Notes: generated by a model from the letters alone, not told the origin. Positions 1-7,006 are shown, numbered from the stretch's first letter. The stretch is DNA of 9,329 bases from Shewanellaceae bacterium UBA2521 (GCA_002341165.1 DDNL01000033.1:1-9329), one strand, 5' to 3'. Numbers and translations are program-made.

Positions 1-2465
1 GCTTGCTTTGGCGTCTTTTCAGGCTTAGCCCTTGCTTTTATTTTGGGGGTTGGCTCAAGAGTAGATTGAGATGTTTGGCTTGCTCGATTTTCCTCATCAA
101 GACCATGATCTGATTGTTGATTATCAGTATGTTTTACTTGTGTGCCGAGTTTCTCTACCTCTTGTGTTTCAAGCTTGGTATGTGTCTGCTCTGATACCTT
201 TTCTTGTTTATTGCGCTGAGGAAGTGGAGCTGTAGTTTGTGTATTCATGCGTGTATCAGGCGCAGGTGAATGTGCCTCGTCTTGTGCTTCAGCATGTGTC
301 GCTTTTGAATCTACCTTATCTTGCAAGCCTTTATCGTCACGCTTACGTTTTTGTCCTGCTGCTCTGAGGTGTCGAGGGCTTCTTCGTGTACGACGTTGTT
401 GTGTCTCAGTTTGTGCTTCTTTATTACCTTGCTCTTGTTTGGGTTGTGCTTCAACTTTTTCTATAGCAGTAGGTTTAGGCTCCACATGTTTTTCTTGTTG
501 CAATACTTCTGGATTTTTCTTGGCCTGTTGTGGTGTTTGTTCAATACGTACCTGGCGACGTATCTGACGACGTTCACGGCGCTCTTGTACTATCTCCGTT
601 TTAGAAGTTTCAGCGGTATTGACCGGCGCTTTTTTTGCTGCCACTTTTTTGGGTTGAGCTGACGTGTTCTGAGAACGATTTGGAGATTTATCACGCTGTG
701 TTTTAGCTTGATTTGAACGTGTGTTCTTTCTTGGGTTTTCTTGTTTTCTTAAACGTGTTTCTTGAGCTTGCTTTTTGAGTGTTGGCTCATGAGGTGCAGA
801 AGTAAACAAACGTGATATAAAGTCAGTAAAACGCGCAAATAAAGATCGTTTATGCATATTCTGAGGTGTTAAGCGTTTCGTCGACTTTCGGCTTCCTACA
901 TTTTTAGCTGTACTTCTTGTATCAGGCTGTGCTGGTGTATAAAGATTTTTTTGTGGTTGTGATGAACGGTTATAGCTGCGCTCATCTGATGTGGCATCGC
1001 TTTTATGACGAATAACACTATATTCAGGTGTCTCTATATGCTGGTCAGGAATAATGTAAACAGATACATCATGTCTTTCTTCGATAATCCGAATGGCTTT
1101 ACGCTTTTCGTTAAGTAAGAAAGCACTGACATGAATGGGGACAATGGCCTCAATCTGTGTTGTATTTTCTTTGATAGCCTCTTCTTCCATTAAGCGTAAT
1201 ATGGATAAAGCAAGTGATTCGACACCTCGAATTGAGCCTTTACCATCACAGCGTGGGCAAATGCTTGCTGTAGATTCACCTAAAGAAGGGCGTAGGCGTT
1301 GTCTGGACATCTCTAGAAGACCAAACCTTGAAATGCGACTGAGTTGAATACGCGCTCTATCTTGATGTACTGAATCCCGTAGACGATCTTCTACTTTGCG
1401 TTGATGCTGACTAGGTCCCATATCAATGAAATCAATGACGACGAGGCCACCTAAATCTCTCAGTCTCAGTTGACGCGCAATTTCTTCTGCTGCTTCTAAG
1501 TTGGTATTCAGTGCAGTTTCTTCAATATCTCCGCCTTTTGTTGCTCTAGCAGAGTTGATATCAATAGATGTTAATGCTTCTGTTGGATCGATCACGATAG
1601 ATCCACCTGAAGGTAAATGCACTTCACGTTGGAAAGCAGACTCGATTTGGCTTTCTATCTGAAAGTGTGTAAAAAGAGGTACTTCGGCCTTGTAATGCTT
1701 TACACGCTGTACAAAATCGGGACGTACAAGTTCCATGTATTGCTTGACTTCTTGGTAGATATCAAGATGATCAATAACGATTTCTGATATATCTTGACGC
1801 AAATAATCGCGAATAGAGCGAAAGATAACATTACTTTCTTGGTGAATCAAAGTTGGTGCTTGACGTTTCTGAGCTGTGTCTTTAATCGCATTCCAATGAT
1901 GTTTAAGGATATCTAGATCATAAGCTAACTCTTCAGTGGTCTTACCTAAGCCTGCTGTGCGTACGATGACTCCCATACCAGCAGGCGTATTCAGTGCTGA
2001 TAAAGCTTCTTTGATTTCGTTGCGCTCTTCTCCTTCAATACGTCGAGATATGCCGCCAGCGCGAGGGTTGTTTGGCATAAGCACAAGGTAAGAGCCGGCT
2101 AAGCTGATAAAAGTTGTCAGTGCAGCACCTTTGTTGCCTCTTTCTTCTTTATCAACTTGAATAATGACTTCTTGGTTTTCATAAAGCACTTGCTTAATAT
2201 CTGGACGACCTTTGAAGGTATAGTCACTGGGAAAATATTCCTTAGCGATTTCTTTTAGTGGAAGAAAACCGTGGCGTTGCGCACCATAATCGACGAAAGC
2301 AGCTTCTAGGCTAGGCTCAATTCGCGAAATGCGACCTTTATAAATGTTTGATTTTTTTTGCTCGTGCGCCGAGCTTTCGATGTCGAGGTCAAATAGACGT
2401 TGACCGTCAACCAAAGCGACTCTGAGTTCTTCAGATTGTGTCGCATTAATAAGCATCCGTTTCAT
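1..2465 (-). CDS. rne: Ribonuclease E, N-terminal 821 residues (3' end of gene outside window)
   Basis: Endoribonuclease that starts mRNA decay, matures rRNA and tRNA, and scaffolds the degradosome at the inner membrane. The minus frame reads from ATG at 2465 (MKRMLINATQSEELRVALVD) to the left edge without a stop. The S1 RNA-binding domain lies at about residues 35-125. The RNase H-like and DNase I-like catalytic core follows, with the two magnesium-binding aspartates at D302 (SIDIN) and D345 (VIDFIDM). The Zn-link CPRC is at C403-C406. All sit one residue off the E. coli numbering, so the catalytic half looks intact. From about residue 500 the protein becomes Q/K/E/R-rich and probably disordered. 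Residues 540-556 (SLFARFTDFISRLF) resemble the amphipathic membrane-targeting helix. Residues 691-709 (RRTRRSPRHLRAAGQKRKR) match the conserved arginine-rich RNA-binding segment. E. coli RNase E has 1061 residues, so some 200 C-terminal residues, where partner-binding sites usually lie, are probably missing here. Confidence 0.97.
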   Translation of the reverse strand, partial: MKRMLINATQSEELRVALVDGQRLFDLDIESSAHEQKKSNIYKGRISRIEPSLEAAFVDYGAQRHGFLPLKEIAKEYFPSDYTFKGRPDIKQVLYENQEVIIQVDKEERGNKGAALTTFISLAGSYLVLMPNNPRAGGISRRIEGEERNEIKEALSALNTPAGMGVIVRTAGLGKTTEELAYDLDILKHHWNAIKDTAQKRQAPTLIHQESNVIFRSIRDYLRQDISEIVIDHLDIYQEVKQYMELVRPDFVQRVKHYKAEVPLFTHFQIESQIESAFQREVHLPSGGSIVIDPTEALTSIDINSARATKGGDIEETALNTNLEAAEEIARQLRLRDLGGLVVIDFIDMGPSQHQRKVEDRLRDSVHQDRARIQLSRISRFGLLEMSRQRLRPSLGESTASICPRCDGKGSIRGVESLALSILRLMEEEAIKENTTQIEAIVPIHVSAFLLNEKRKAIRIIEERHDVSVYIIPDQHIETPEYSVIRHKSDATSDERSYNRSSQPQKNLYTPAQPDTRSTAKNVGSRKSTKRLTPQNMHKRSLFARFTDFISRLFTSAPHEPTLKKQAQETRLRKQENPRKNTRSNQAKTQRDKSPNRSQNTSAQPKKVAAKKAPVNTAETSKTEIVQERRERRQIRRQVRIEQTPQQAKKNPEVLQQEKHVEPKPTAIEKVEAQPKQEQGNKEAQTETQQRRTRRSPRHLRAAGQKRKRDDKGLQDKVDSKATHAEAQDEAHSPAPDTRMNTQTTAPLPQRNKQEKVSEQTHTKLETQEVEKLGTQVKHTDNQQSDHGLDEENRASQTSQSTLEPTPKIKARAKPEKTPKQ

Positions 2466-2690
2466 AGCTTTGTGTACTCTTTAATTGGGCGCCATTAAAC
2501 ATCGATGCTTATGCAAGGTTTTATACATGAAGACGCTATCTCAGCGTGGGAACTCTAATTTTCATGTGAGGCATTTGTTCACAGCCTGTTTTGCTTAGAG
2601 GTTAAGCTTGCACATAACACGGTTTTTTTCACTCAGTTTAATGGCGTGTTATTTATATGTTTCATAAATTCTTGTCTGTATTATCTATAA
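2466..2690 (-). promoter_or_regulatory. Structured 5' leader of rne (candidate rne5-like autoregulatory UTR)
   Basis: Non-coding stretch directly upstream of the rne ATG. In the rne orientation it holds four consecutive inverted repeats. (A) An 8-bp stem pairs 2652-2645 with 2621-2614. (B) A nested stem pairs 2600-2595 with 2558-2553 and encloses a 4-bp stem, 2587-2584 with 2572-2569. (C) A 5-bp stem pairs 2547-2543 with 2537-2533. (D) A 6-bp stem pairs 2499-2494 with 2485-2480 and overlaps the weak ribosome-binding region (AAAGAG, 11 nt before ATG). In E. coli the long rne leader folds into several hairpins through which RNase E controls its own mRNA; equivalence here is inference. A possible -10 (GATAAT, 2685-2680) lacks a convincing -35, so the transcription start is not fixed. 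Confidence 0.45.
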
Positions 2691-2928
2691 GTACGTAATT
2701 TGGTTATGGCTTTTATTACAAAAAAAGCAAGCCATCTAGCCATTGAAATAAGGTATAATGAGAACTTGATCACAAAAAAATGGCGTATTTGATATAGTTT
2801 CTATTCTCACTTGACTATAGATAACATAACTTGCTAATTGTAGCATGGTTTCATCATCTAAACAACGCAGCTTTATGACTGGAAAAGTGATTTCCAAGTT
2901 TATTTGAGGTAGACTATGCATATCCAAT
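2691..2928. other. Intergenic stretch between the rne leader and the DUF3081-like gene
   Basis: AT-rich sequence with no gene I can support. It contains a TATAAT at 2754-2759 on the plus strand without an acceptable -35 at the usual distance. A direct repeat GCCAT-CTA-GCCAT lies at 2731-2743. A 6-bp hairpin (TGGAAA/TTTCCA, 2880-2885 with 2891-2896) lies about 45 nt before the next gene. Promoters for rne (minus) and for the small plus-strand gene should be in or near here, but I cannot place either firmly. A 63-codon minus-strand reading frame (2736-2927) starts with TTG and has no ribosome-binding site; I did not annotate it. Confidence 0.4.
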
Positions 2929-2934
2929 AAGGAG
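2929..2934 (+). promoter_or_regulatory. Ribosome binding site of the DUF3081-like gene (AAGGAG)
   Basis: AAGGAG is a near-perfect Shine-Dalgarno sequence. It lies 8 nt before ATG 2943 but only 2 nt before ATG 2937. Spacing therefore favours 2943 as the start and removes two residues (Met-Asn) from the longest reading frame. Confidence 0.75.
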
Positions 2935-2942
2935 ACATGAAT

Positions 2943-3200
2943 ATGAAAAATGACCTAGATAACAAGCTGATATTAAAAGCTTTCTCTTTGATATGTGAAA
3001 AAGGAGAAAAGTCAAAAAATGGCCACTTTTTTGAAGGGGTGACGGCTTATACCGATTTTGATGGCTACACACTGTTCTTTGAAACAAAAGGTGTAGTGAT
3101 GAGCTTTGGTTTTCATAATACCTATCATTTAGAATATACATCAGAAAGAGAAAAGAAAGACTTCTTGAAAAAGATGAATTACATTGTAAATCAGGACTAG
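2943..3200 (+). CDS. Small DUF3081-like protein of unknown function
   Basis: An 85-residue acidic and basic protein without signal peptide or membrane segment, so probably cytoplasmic. It starts MKNDLDNKLILKAFSLI and carries a central aromatic block at residues 36-43 (YTDFDGYT), then a hydrophobic strand-rich part, FHNTYHLEY, and a charged C-terminal helix. The N-terminal MKNDLD and the FDGYT block resemble, from memory, the DUF3081 family found in Vibrio, Shewanella and related genera; this was not checked by a search. No biochemical role is known to me. The gene stands alone: it has a strong ribosome-binding site, a hairpin immediately after its stop codon, rne transcribed away from it on one side and mltD converging on the other. 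The strong translation signal and terminator-like hairpin support a real gene despite its small size. Confidence 0.8.
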   Translation: MKNDLDNKLILKAFSLICEKGEKSKNGHFFEGVTAYTDFDGYTLFFETKGVVMSFGFHNTYHLEYTSEREKKDFLKKMNYIVNQD

Positions 3201-3231
3201 CAGAGCCTATGTAGGCTCTGCGCTCTGTTTT
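3200..3231. terminator. Hairpin terminator shared by the DUF3081-like gene and mltD
   Basis: A perfect 10-bp inverted repeat (GCAGAGCCTA, 3200-3209, with TAGGCTCTGC, 3212-3221) begins at the last base of the DUF3081-like stop codon and ends 8 nt before the mltD stop codon. On the plus strand a short T run (TGTTTTA, 3226-3232) follows after about 5 nt. On the minus strand no T run follows. It is therefore best read as a rho-independent terminator for the plus-strand gene that may also block or stabilise the mltD transcript end. Confidence 0.7.
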
Positions 3232-4846
3232 AGCGCGTTAATGTTGCGACATCAACATAGACACGTAAAACCTTGCCTTGTTTGAGGTTATTAGAAGTGA
3301 TGTGATTCCACTCTTTAAGATTCTTAATACTCACTTGAAACTTACGTGCAATACGCGCAAGAGAATCTCCTTTTCTGACTTTATAAGTGATGGTTCTCAT
3401 GGTGTGATGGTTTGCCACATTACTAAGAGAGTTATCGTTTGTCCACAGCACTAAACGTTGACCAATACGTAACCCATCTCTGGGTGACATGTGATTCCAA
3501 TGTGCCACTTTTCTGGAAGTCGTTTTATATTTGCGCGCTATTTTCCAAAAGGAGTCGCCAGCTTTAACGGTATAATTAATTTTATGTCGGCCTCTTTGCT
3601 TTTGTTGTCGCTTTGTTTTACGTTGATTCAAACTCAGTTTATAAGTACTAGCGTCTTGCGATGAGACCAAGATAAGCAGATGCTGATTGGCAACAATCTT
3701 ATTATTTTTGAGCTTATTGACTGTACGAATTATCTCCGAACTGGTATCAAATTTATCTGCAATTGTTGAAAGCGTATCACCCTTTTGTACTTGATATCGT
3801 TTCCACTTTAATCTTCTTTCAGGTGGCACTTTTTTAAATGATGTTTTAAAAGTATCTATTTTACTGATAGGTAAGAGTAGTTTATGAGGCCCATCAGGTG
3901 CCGTAGCCCAGCGGTTAAATGCTGGATTAAGGTGATGCAGCTCGGTAAGTGTCATATCTGCCATTTCCGCAGCAAAAGCTAAGTCAATTTGACTATCGAG
4001 CTCTACAAGATTGACCTTCGGCTCATTTTTAATATGATGTAGTTTAATGCCATAACTCTTAGAGTGTTTGATCACATCTGCTAGTGCAAGAAGCTGTGGT
4101 ACATAGCGTTCTGTTTCAGTAGGTAAGTCAAGGGACCAAAAGTCGGTGGGCTTGCCTTGCTTTTTATTACGTCGTATTGCTCTTCTTAAACGGCCTTCTC
4201 CTGTATTGTAAGCTGCAATAGCACAAAGCCAATCTTTATTCATGCGTTTGTAGAGGTATTCCATCATATCGAGTGCAGCAACGGTCGCAGCCGGTACATC
4301 TCGTCTTCCGTCATACCACCAATTAATTTTGAGTCCAAAGTGTTTGGCTGTGGGTGCGGTAAACTGCCACACACCAGAAGCTGAGCCGTGAGAATAAGCA
4401 AAGGGATCAAATGAAGACTCGATAATGGGTAATAGAGCTAATTCCAAAGGCAATCCACGGCGCTCAACTTCTTTAACAATCATATACATAAAGGGTTCAG
4501 CGCGTTTGCTAACATCAAGAAGATGTTTTGGATGTTTGAGATACCAGCGTCGACTTCTTTGTACGCGTTTATTATCAGGTACATTTAAGTGAAGTTGTCC
4601 TTTGATTCTTTCCCAGACATCATTTTTAGAGAAAAAGAGACCATCTTCTAAATTTTTTACAGCAGAAATAGGAACAGCTTTCAAAATAGGAGGTTTGTTG
4701 AGCAGCTCTAACTCTTCAGATGTAATTTCTTCTGGAATGTACAAAGAGTTATGGATGGCTACATGGGTTCCTCGCTGCTCGTTCATCTGAGCGCAACCCA
4801 CTGTAAAAAAGAAAATAAACGAAAAATAAACTAAATTTTGACTCAT
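3230..4846 (-). CDS. mltD: Membrane-bound lytic murein transglycosylase D
   Basis: Cleaves the MurNAc-GlcNAc glycosidic bond of peptidoglycan to give 1,6-anhydro products, acting in the periplasm from the outer membrane. The 538-residue product starts with a short hydrophobic signal and a lipobox-like TVGC (C18). Ala at +2 is consistent with outer-membrane sorting. The SLT family domain spans about residues 125-225. It carries the catalytic Glu143 in IIESSFDP, then GSASGVWQF and AAYNTGEGRL, as typical of MltD. Three LysM peptidoglycan-binding repeats follow at about 351-395, 425-468 and 488-532, each starting Y-x-V-x-x-GD. The linker between the first two is K/R/Q-rich. An in-frame TAA directly precedes the ATG, which fixes the upstream limit. 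The signal is odd in lacking Lys or Arg before its hydrophobic core. It lies 58 bp downstream of gloB on the same strand, so it may be cotranscribed, matching the E. coli neighbourhood. Confidence 0.95.
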   Translation of the reverse strand: MSQNLVYFSFIFFFTVGCAQMNEQRGTHVAIHNSLYIPEEITSEELELLNKPPILKAVPISAVKNLEDGLFFSKNDVWERIKGQLHLNVPDNKRVQRSRRWYLKHPKHLLDVSKRAEPFMYMIVKEVERRGLPLELALLPIIESSFDPFAYSHGSASGVWQFTAPTAKHFGLKINWWYDGRRDVPAATVAALDMMEYLYKRMNKDWLCAIAAYNTGEGRLRRAIRRNKKQGKPTDFWSLDLPTETERYVPQLLALADVIKHSKSYGIKLHHIKNEPKVNLVELDSQIDLAFAAEMADMTLTELHHLNPAFNRWATAPDGPHKLLLPISKIDTFKTSFKKVPPERRLKWKRYQVQKGDTLSTIADKFDTSSEIIRTVNKLKNNKIVANQHLLILVSSQDASTYKLSLNQRKTKRQQKQRGRHKINYTVKAGDSFWKIARKYKTTSRKVAHWNHMSPRDGLRIGQRLVLWTNDNSLSNVANHHTMRTITYKVRKGDSLARIARKFQVSIKNLKEWNHITSNNLKQGKVLRVYVDVATLTR

Positions 4847-4904
4847 TTAAACTGCTCGATCAAAAAAACATAGATACTTTAAGGTTAGCATTTTACGTGA
4901 AAAT

Positions 4905-5681
4905 TTAAATATTGTCTTTCCATGTTCGTAACAATGCAAAGACATCTTTCTCGGAAATTTGCATACAAAGGCCGTTATGGCGCATAACACTTTCTTGTAC
5001 AGAAGTATGATGACAACGTAGGAAAGGGTTGATTGCTCTTTCAATTTTGAGCTGGCTTGGTAAGCTAGGTAGGCCTCGAGAGCGTCGTAACTGAACATCA
5101 AGTTTATAATTTTGTATATCTTGGTTTTCAGGTTCAACTTGCTCTGCAAAGAATAAGTTATTTTCTGTATATTCATGAGTACAATAGACATAAGTTTCAT
5201 CATCAAGTTCAGATAATTGCATGAGAGCATGGTACATTTGTGTTGCACTACCTTCAAAAATTCGGCCACAACCAGCACTAAAAAGGGTATCACCACAAAA
5301 AAGAGCTTGATCGTTGTAATAACAAATATGATCCAAGGTATGTCCAGGTGTTGCTATGACTTTAAGGCGAACACCTATACCATCGAGTTCAACTTCATCT
5401 TCATGTTGAACATAATGTGTTGTGCTTGGATGCTGCGTCGCTCGTGAACCTATGACTTGAATGTTTGGCATGATGCTTTTCAAAGGCGCAACACCTTGTG
5501 TGTGATCCCAGTGGTGATGTGTGATCAAGATGCCTTGGAGTTTTAATTTATGTCGTGCTAAAAAGTTGATCACCACTTGTGCATCGCCAGGGTCTACCAC
5601 CCAAGCAGATGCATGTTCTGTATCGTAAAGACACCAAATATAGTTATCTTCAAAGGCGAGGAGGGCTTCAATTTTAAGCAT
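4905..5681 (-). CDS. gloB: Hydroxyacylglutathione hydrolase (glyoxalase II)
   Basis: Hydrolyses S-D-lactoylglutathione to D-lactate and glutathione, the second step of methylglyoxal detoxification in the cytoplasm. The 258-residue product has the usual family length. The metallo-beta-lactamase signature THHHWDH is at residues 54-60 (H55, H57, D59, H60), with further metal ligands H114 (TPGHT), D131 (FCGDTLF) and H169 (CTHEYT). These cover both metal sites. The C-terminal glutathione-binding part includes LPS at 204-206 and the K-x-x-x-NPFLR stretch ending at 222, as in bacterial GloB. The start at 5681 matches the family N-terminus (MLKIEALLAFEDNYIW), although no clear Shine-Dalgarno precedes it. 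mltD follows on the same strand after 58 bp, and yafS is divergent across an 83-bp gap. Confidence 0.96.
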   Translation of the reverse strand: MLKIEALLAFEDNYIWCLYDTEHASAWVVDPGDAQVVINFLARHKLKLQGILITHHHWDHTQGVAPLKSIMPNIQVIGSRATQHPSTTHYVQHEDEVELDGIGVRLKVIATPGHTLDHICYYNDQALFCGDTLFSAGCGRIFEGSATQMYHALMQLSELDDETYVYCTHEYTENNLFFAEQVEPENQDIQNYKLDVQLRRSRGLPSLPSQLKIERAINPFLRCHHTSVQESVMRHNGLCMQISEKDVFALLRTWKDNI

Positions 5682-5764
5682 AAAGTTGTTGGAATCATTT
5701 CAGTTTATGGTCAGTATGTATTAGACTGTTTTGTTAAGATGAATACAAGCTTTATTTGAGGTTT
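5682..5764. promoter_or_regulatory. Divergent gloB / yafS intergenic region
   Basis: This 83-bp gap must hold or adjoin the promoters of two divergent genes. On the plus strand an extended -10 (TG-T-TAAGAT, 5732-5740) would start transcription about 18 nt before the yafS ATG; no matching -35 is visible. A GAGG at 5758-5761 is the likely yafS ribosome-binding site, with a tight 3-nt spacing. For gloB I see only a weak TAATAC -10-like match. Both assignments are tentative. Confidence 0.35.
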
Positions 5765-6475
5765 ATGGAAACATCGGTTTTAACAAAGTGGGAACAGCTA
5801 CCTAGTGGAGAAACGATACAGTCTATTGTTGAACAATCTCTCGTGACCTGGTGGCCGCGTATTTTTGGTTATCACTTATTGAAAATTGGAGGGTTATCAC
5901 AACAGCTCGACACACGTTTGTGTCCTATTCACCATCAAATCTCTGCTGATAGAGACATTGGGTTGAGTATCAGACTAGAGCCTTCGCAGTTACCTTTTCA
6001 GTCTCATTCAATTGATGCATGTATTTTGAGTTGCCTGCTTGATTTTCATGTAGACCCTTTAAGAGTTTTGAGAGAAGTCGATCGCTGTTTGGTGCCCGCT
6101 GGACATTTGTTGTTGATAGGTTTTAATCCAATGAGCCCTTTGATGATTGGTAATTTTATTCCTAGCTACAGACAGAAGCCACCTTGGCAGGGAAATTTTT
6201 TCATGCCATCACGTATTAAAGATTGGCTTGCTTTATTAGGTTATCAGTTGATTCACGATGAAAGGCTGGTCTATCATCACCTACTTACACCTTTGTCTAT
6301 CAATTCAAGTGGTCAGCGTATGTTGGAGAATATTTTTCCAACGACAGGAGCTTTATATCTTATGATTGCAAGAAAGCTCAATGTTCCCTTAACATCAAGC
6401 CTTATCAAAAGCAGATTGAAGAAAAAAGCTTGGATCCCGGCAGCGCAAGTAGGTCGTAACACCAATATGGGCTAG
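5765..6475 (+). CDS. yafS: SAM-dependent methyltransferase, YafS family
   Basis: A 236-residue class I methyltransferase-like protein of unknown substrate. The segment FGYHLLKIGGLS (residues 34-45) is close to that of E. coli YafS. The later part, with IDACILSCLLDFHVDPLRVL (83-102), then REVDRC and GHLLLIGFNPMS (113-124), matches motifs around the post-II and post-III strands of Methyltransf_11 proteins. The usual acidic-glycine motif I (E/D-x-G-x-G) is replaced by LLKIGGLS; E. coli YafS shows the same departure, so SAM binding is plausible but not shown. I chose ATG 5765 over the upstream TTG 5756, because GAGG at 5758-5761 lies just before it and the TTG would fall before that site. The location between gloB and rnhA is conserved with E. 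coli. Its stop codon overlaps that of the convergent rnhA. Confidence 0.88.
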   Translation: METSVLTKWEQLPSGETIQSIVEQSLVTWWPRIFGYHLLKIGGLSQQLDTRLCPIHHQISADRDIGLSIRLEPSQLPFQSHSIDACILSCLLDFHVDPLRVLREVDRCLVPAGHLLLIGFNPMSPLMIGNFIPSYRQKPPWQGNFFMPSRIKDWLALLGYQLIHDERLVYHHLLTPLSINSSGQRMLENIFPTTGALYLMIARKLNVPLTSSLIKSRLKKKAWIPAAQVGRNTNMG

Positions 6476-6951
6476 CCTTGAGCTAAGTTGTAGCCTTGGT
6501 CTATTTCTGTGGGCTCACTTTCAGCTGCTTCACGGGCTAAGGTATCACAGCGCTCATTCTCAGGGTGTCCTGAGTGTCCTTTTACCCATTTCCATGTGAT
6601 CTGATGTTTTTCCTGCATAATATCTAGGCGTAACCAGAGGTCCTTATTTTTCACATCTTGCTTAGCGCTAGTACGCCAGCCATTTTTTTTCCAATTATAA
6701 ATCCATTGGCTGATCCCTTGACGTAAATATTGACTGTCGCTATAGAGCGTGACCATGCAAGGCTCTGTTAAGTGCTCAAGCGCAACGATTGCAGCAAGAA
6801 GCTCCATGCGGTTGTTGGTTGTAGATTGAAAGCCCTGCGCAAGCTCTTTTTCATGTTGTTTATAACGAATAATCGCGCCATAGCCTCCAGGCCCGGGATT
6901 TCCGAGACAAGAACCGTCGGTATAGATATCTACCTGTTTAAGTTTACTCAT
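6472..6951 (-). CDS. rnhA: Ribonuclease HI
   Basis: Degrades the RNA strand of RNA-DNA hybrids, removing R-loops and primer remnants in the cytoplasm. With ATG at 6951 the product has 159 residues, close to the 155 of E. coli, and begins MSKLKQVDIYTDGSCLGNPG. The DEDD active site is complete: D12 (YTDGS), E50 (NNRMEL), D72 (SDSQY) and D136 (ENERCD), with the helper histidine H126 in VKGHSGHPEN. The basic-protrusion handle appears as WKKNGWRT (87-94). Longer starts exist (ATG 6969 and TTG 6999), but they would add residues not seen in the family, and the TTG would leave only 7 bp to dnaQ; no start has a strong Shine-Dalgarno. The gene is divergent from dnaQ, as in E. coli where their promoters overlap, and it shares CTAG with the yafS stop. 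Confidence 0.96.
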   Translation of the reverse strand: MSKLKQVDIYTDGSCLGNPGPGGYGAIIRYKQHEKELAQGFQSTTNNRMELLAAIVALEHLTEPCMVTLYSDSQYLRQGISQWIYNWKKNGWRTSAKQDVKNKDLWLRLDIMQEKHQITWKWVKGHSGHPENERCDTLAREAAESEPTEIDQGYNLAQG

Positions 6952-7006
6952 GAACTTGATACCATGCATATTCTGATCAAAAGGTAAGGCAAGATACAAA
7001 CTTTTT
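6952..7006. promoter_or_regulatory. Divergent rnhA / dnaQ intergenic region
   Basis: Only 55 bp separate the chosen rnhA start from the dnaQ ATG. In E. coli these two genes are divergent with overlapping promoters, so the same is expected here. I find only weak boxes. On the minus strand TTGCCT and TATGCA lie 16 bp apart. On the plus strand TTCTGA (6971-6976) and GATACA (6993-6998) lie 16 bp apart, which would put the dnaQ start of transcription almost at its ATG. The region just before the dnaQ ATG (ACTTTTT) has no Shine-Dalgarno. Confidence 0.35.

Noticed and set aside
247..662. Two cysteine- and leucine-rich plus-strand reading frames
   Set aside because: They lie antisense within the RNase E tail, whose minus frame is continuous and matches conserved motifs; composition reflects the complement of Q/K/R codons.
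1135..1347. Plus-strand 70-codon reading frame
   Set aside because: Antisense to the Zn-link region of RNase E (CPRC), which is clearly the coding strand.
2754..2759. Perfect TATAAT as a promoter for the DUF3081-like gene
   Set aside because: No -35 at 16-18 bp and no extended -10; in AT-rich DNA such a match is expected by chance.
2736..2927. Minus-strand 63-codon reading frame between rne and the DUF3081-like gene
   Set aside because: TTG start, no ribosome-binding site, no recognisable family; it fills the likely promoter region.
2914..3141. Minus-strand 75-codon reading frame
   Set aside because: Antisense to the DUF3081-like gene, which has the ribosome-binding site and hairpin.
4847..5296. 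Minus-strand 149-codon reading frame
   Set aside because: Shifted-frame shadow of gloB, whose metal-binding motifs define the true frame.
6952..6999. N-terminal extension of RNase HI from TTG 6999 or ATG 6969
   Set aside because: The family N-terminus aligns with ATG 6951, and the extension residues have no family counterpart.
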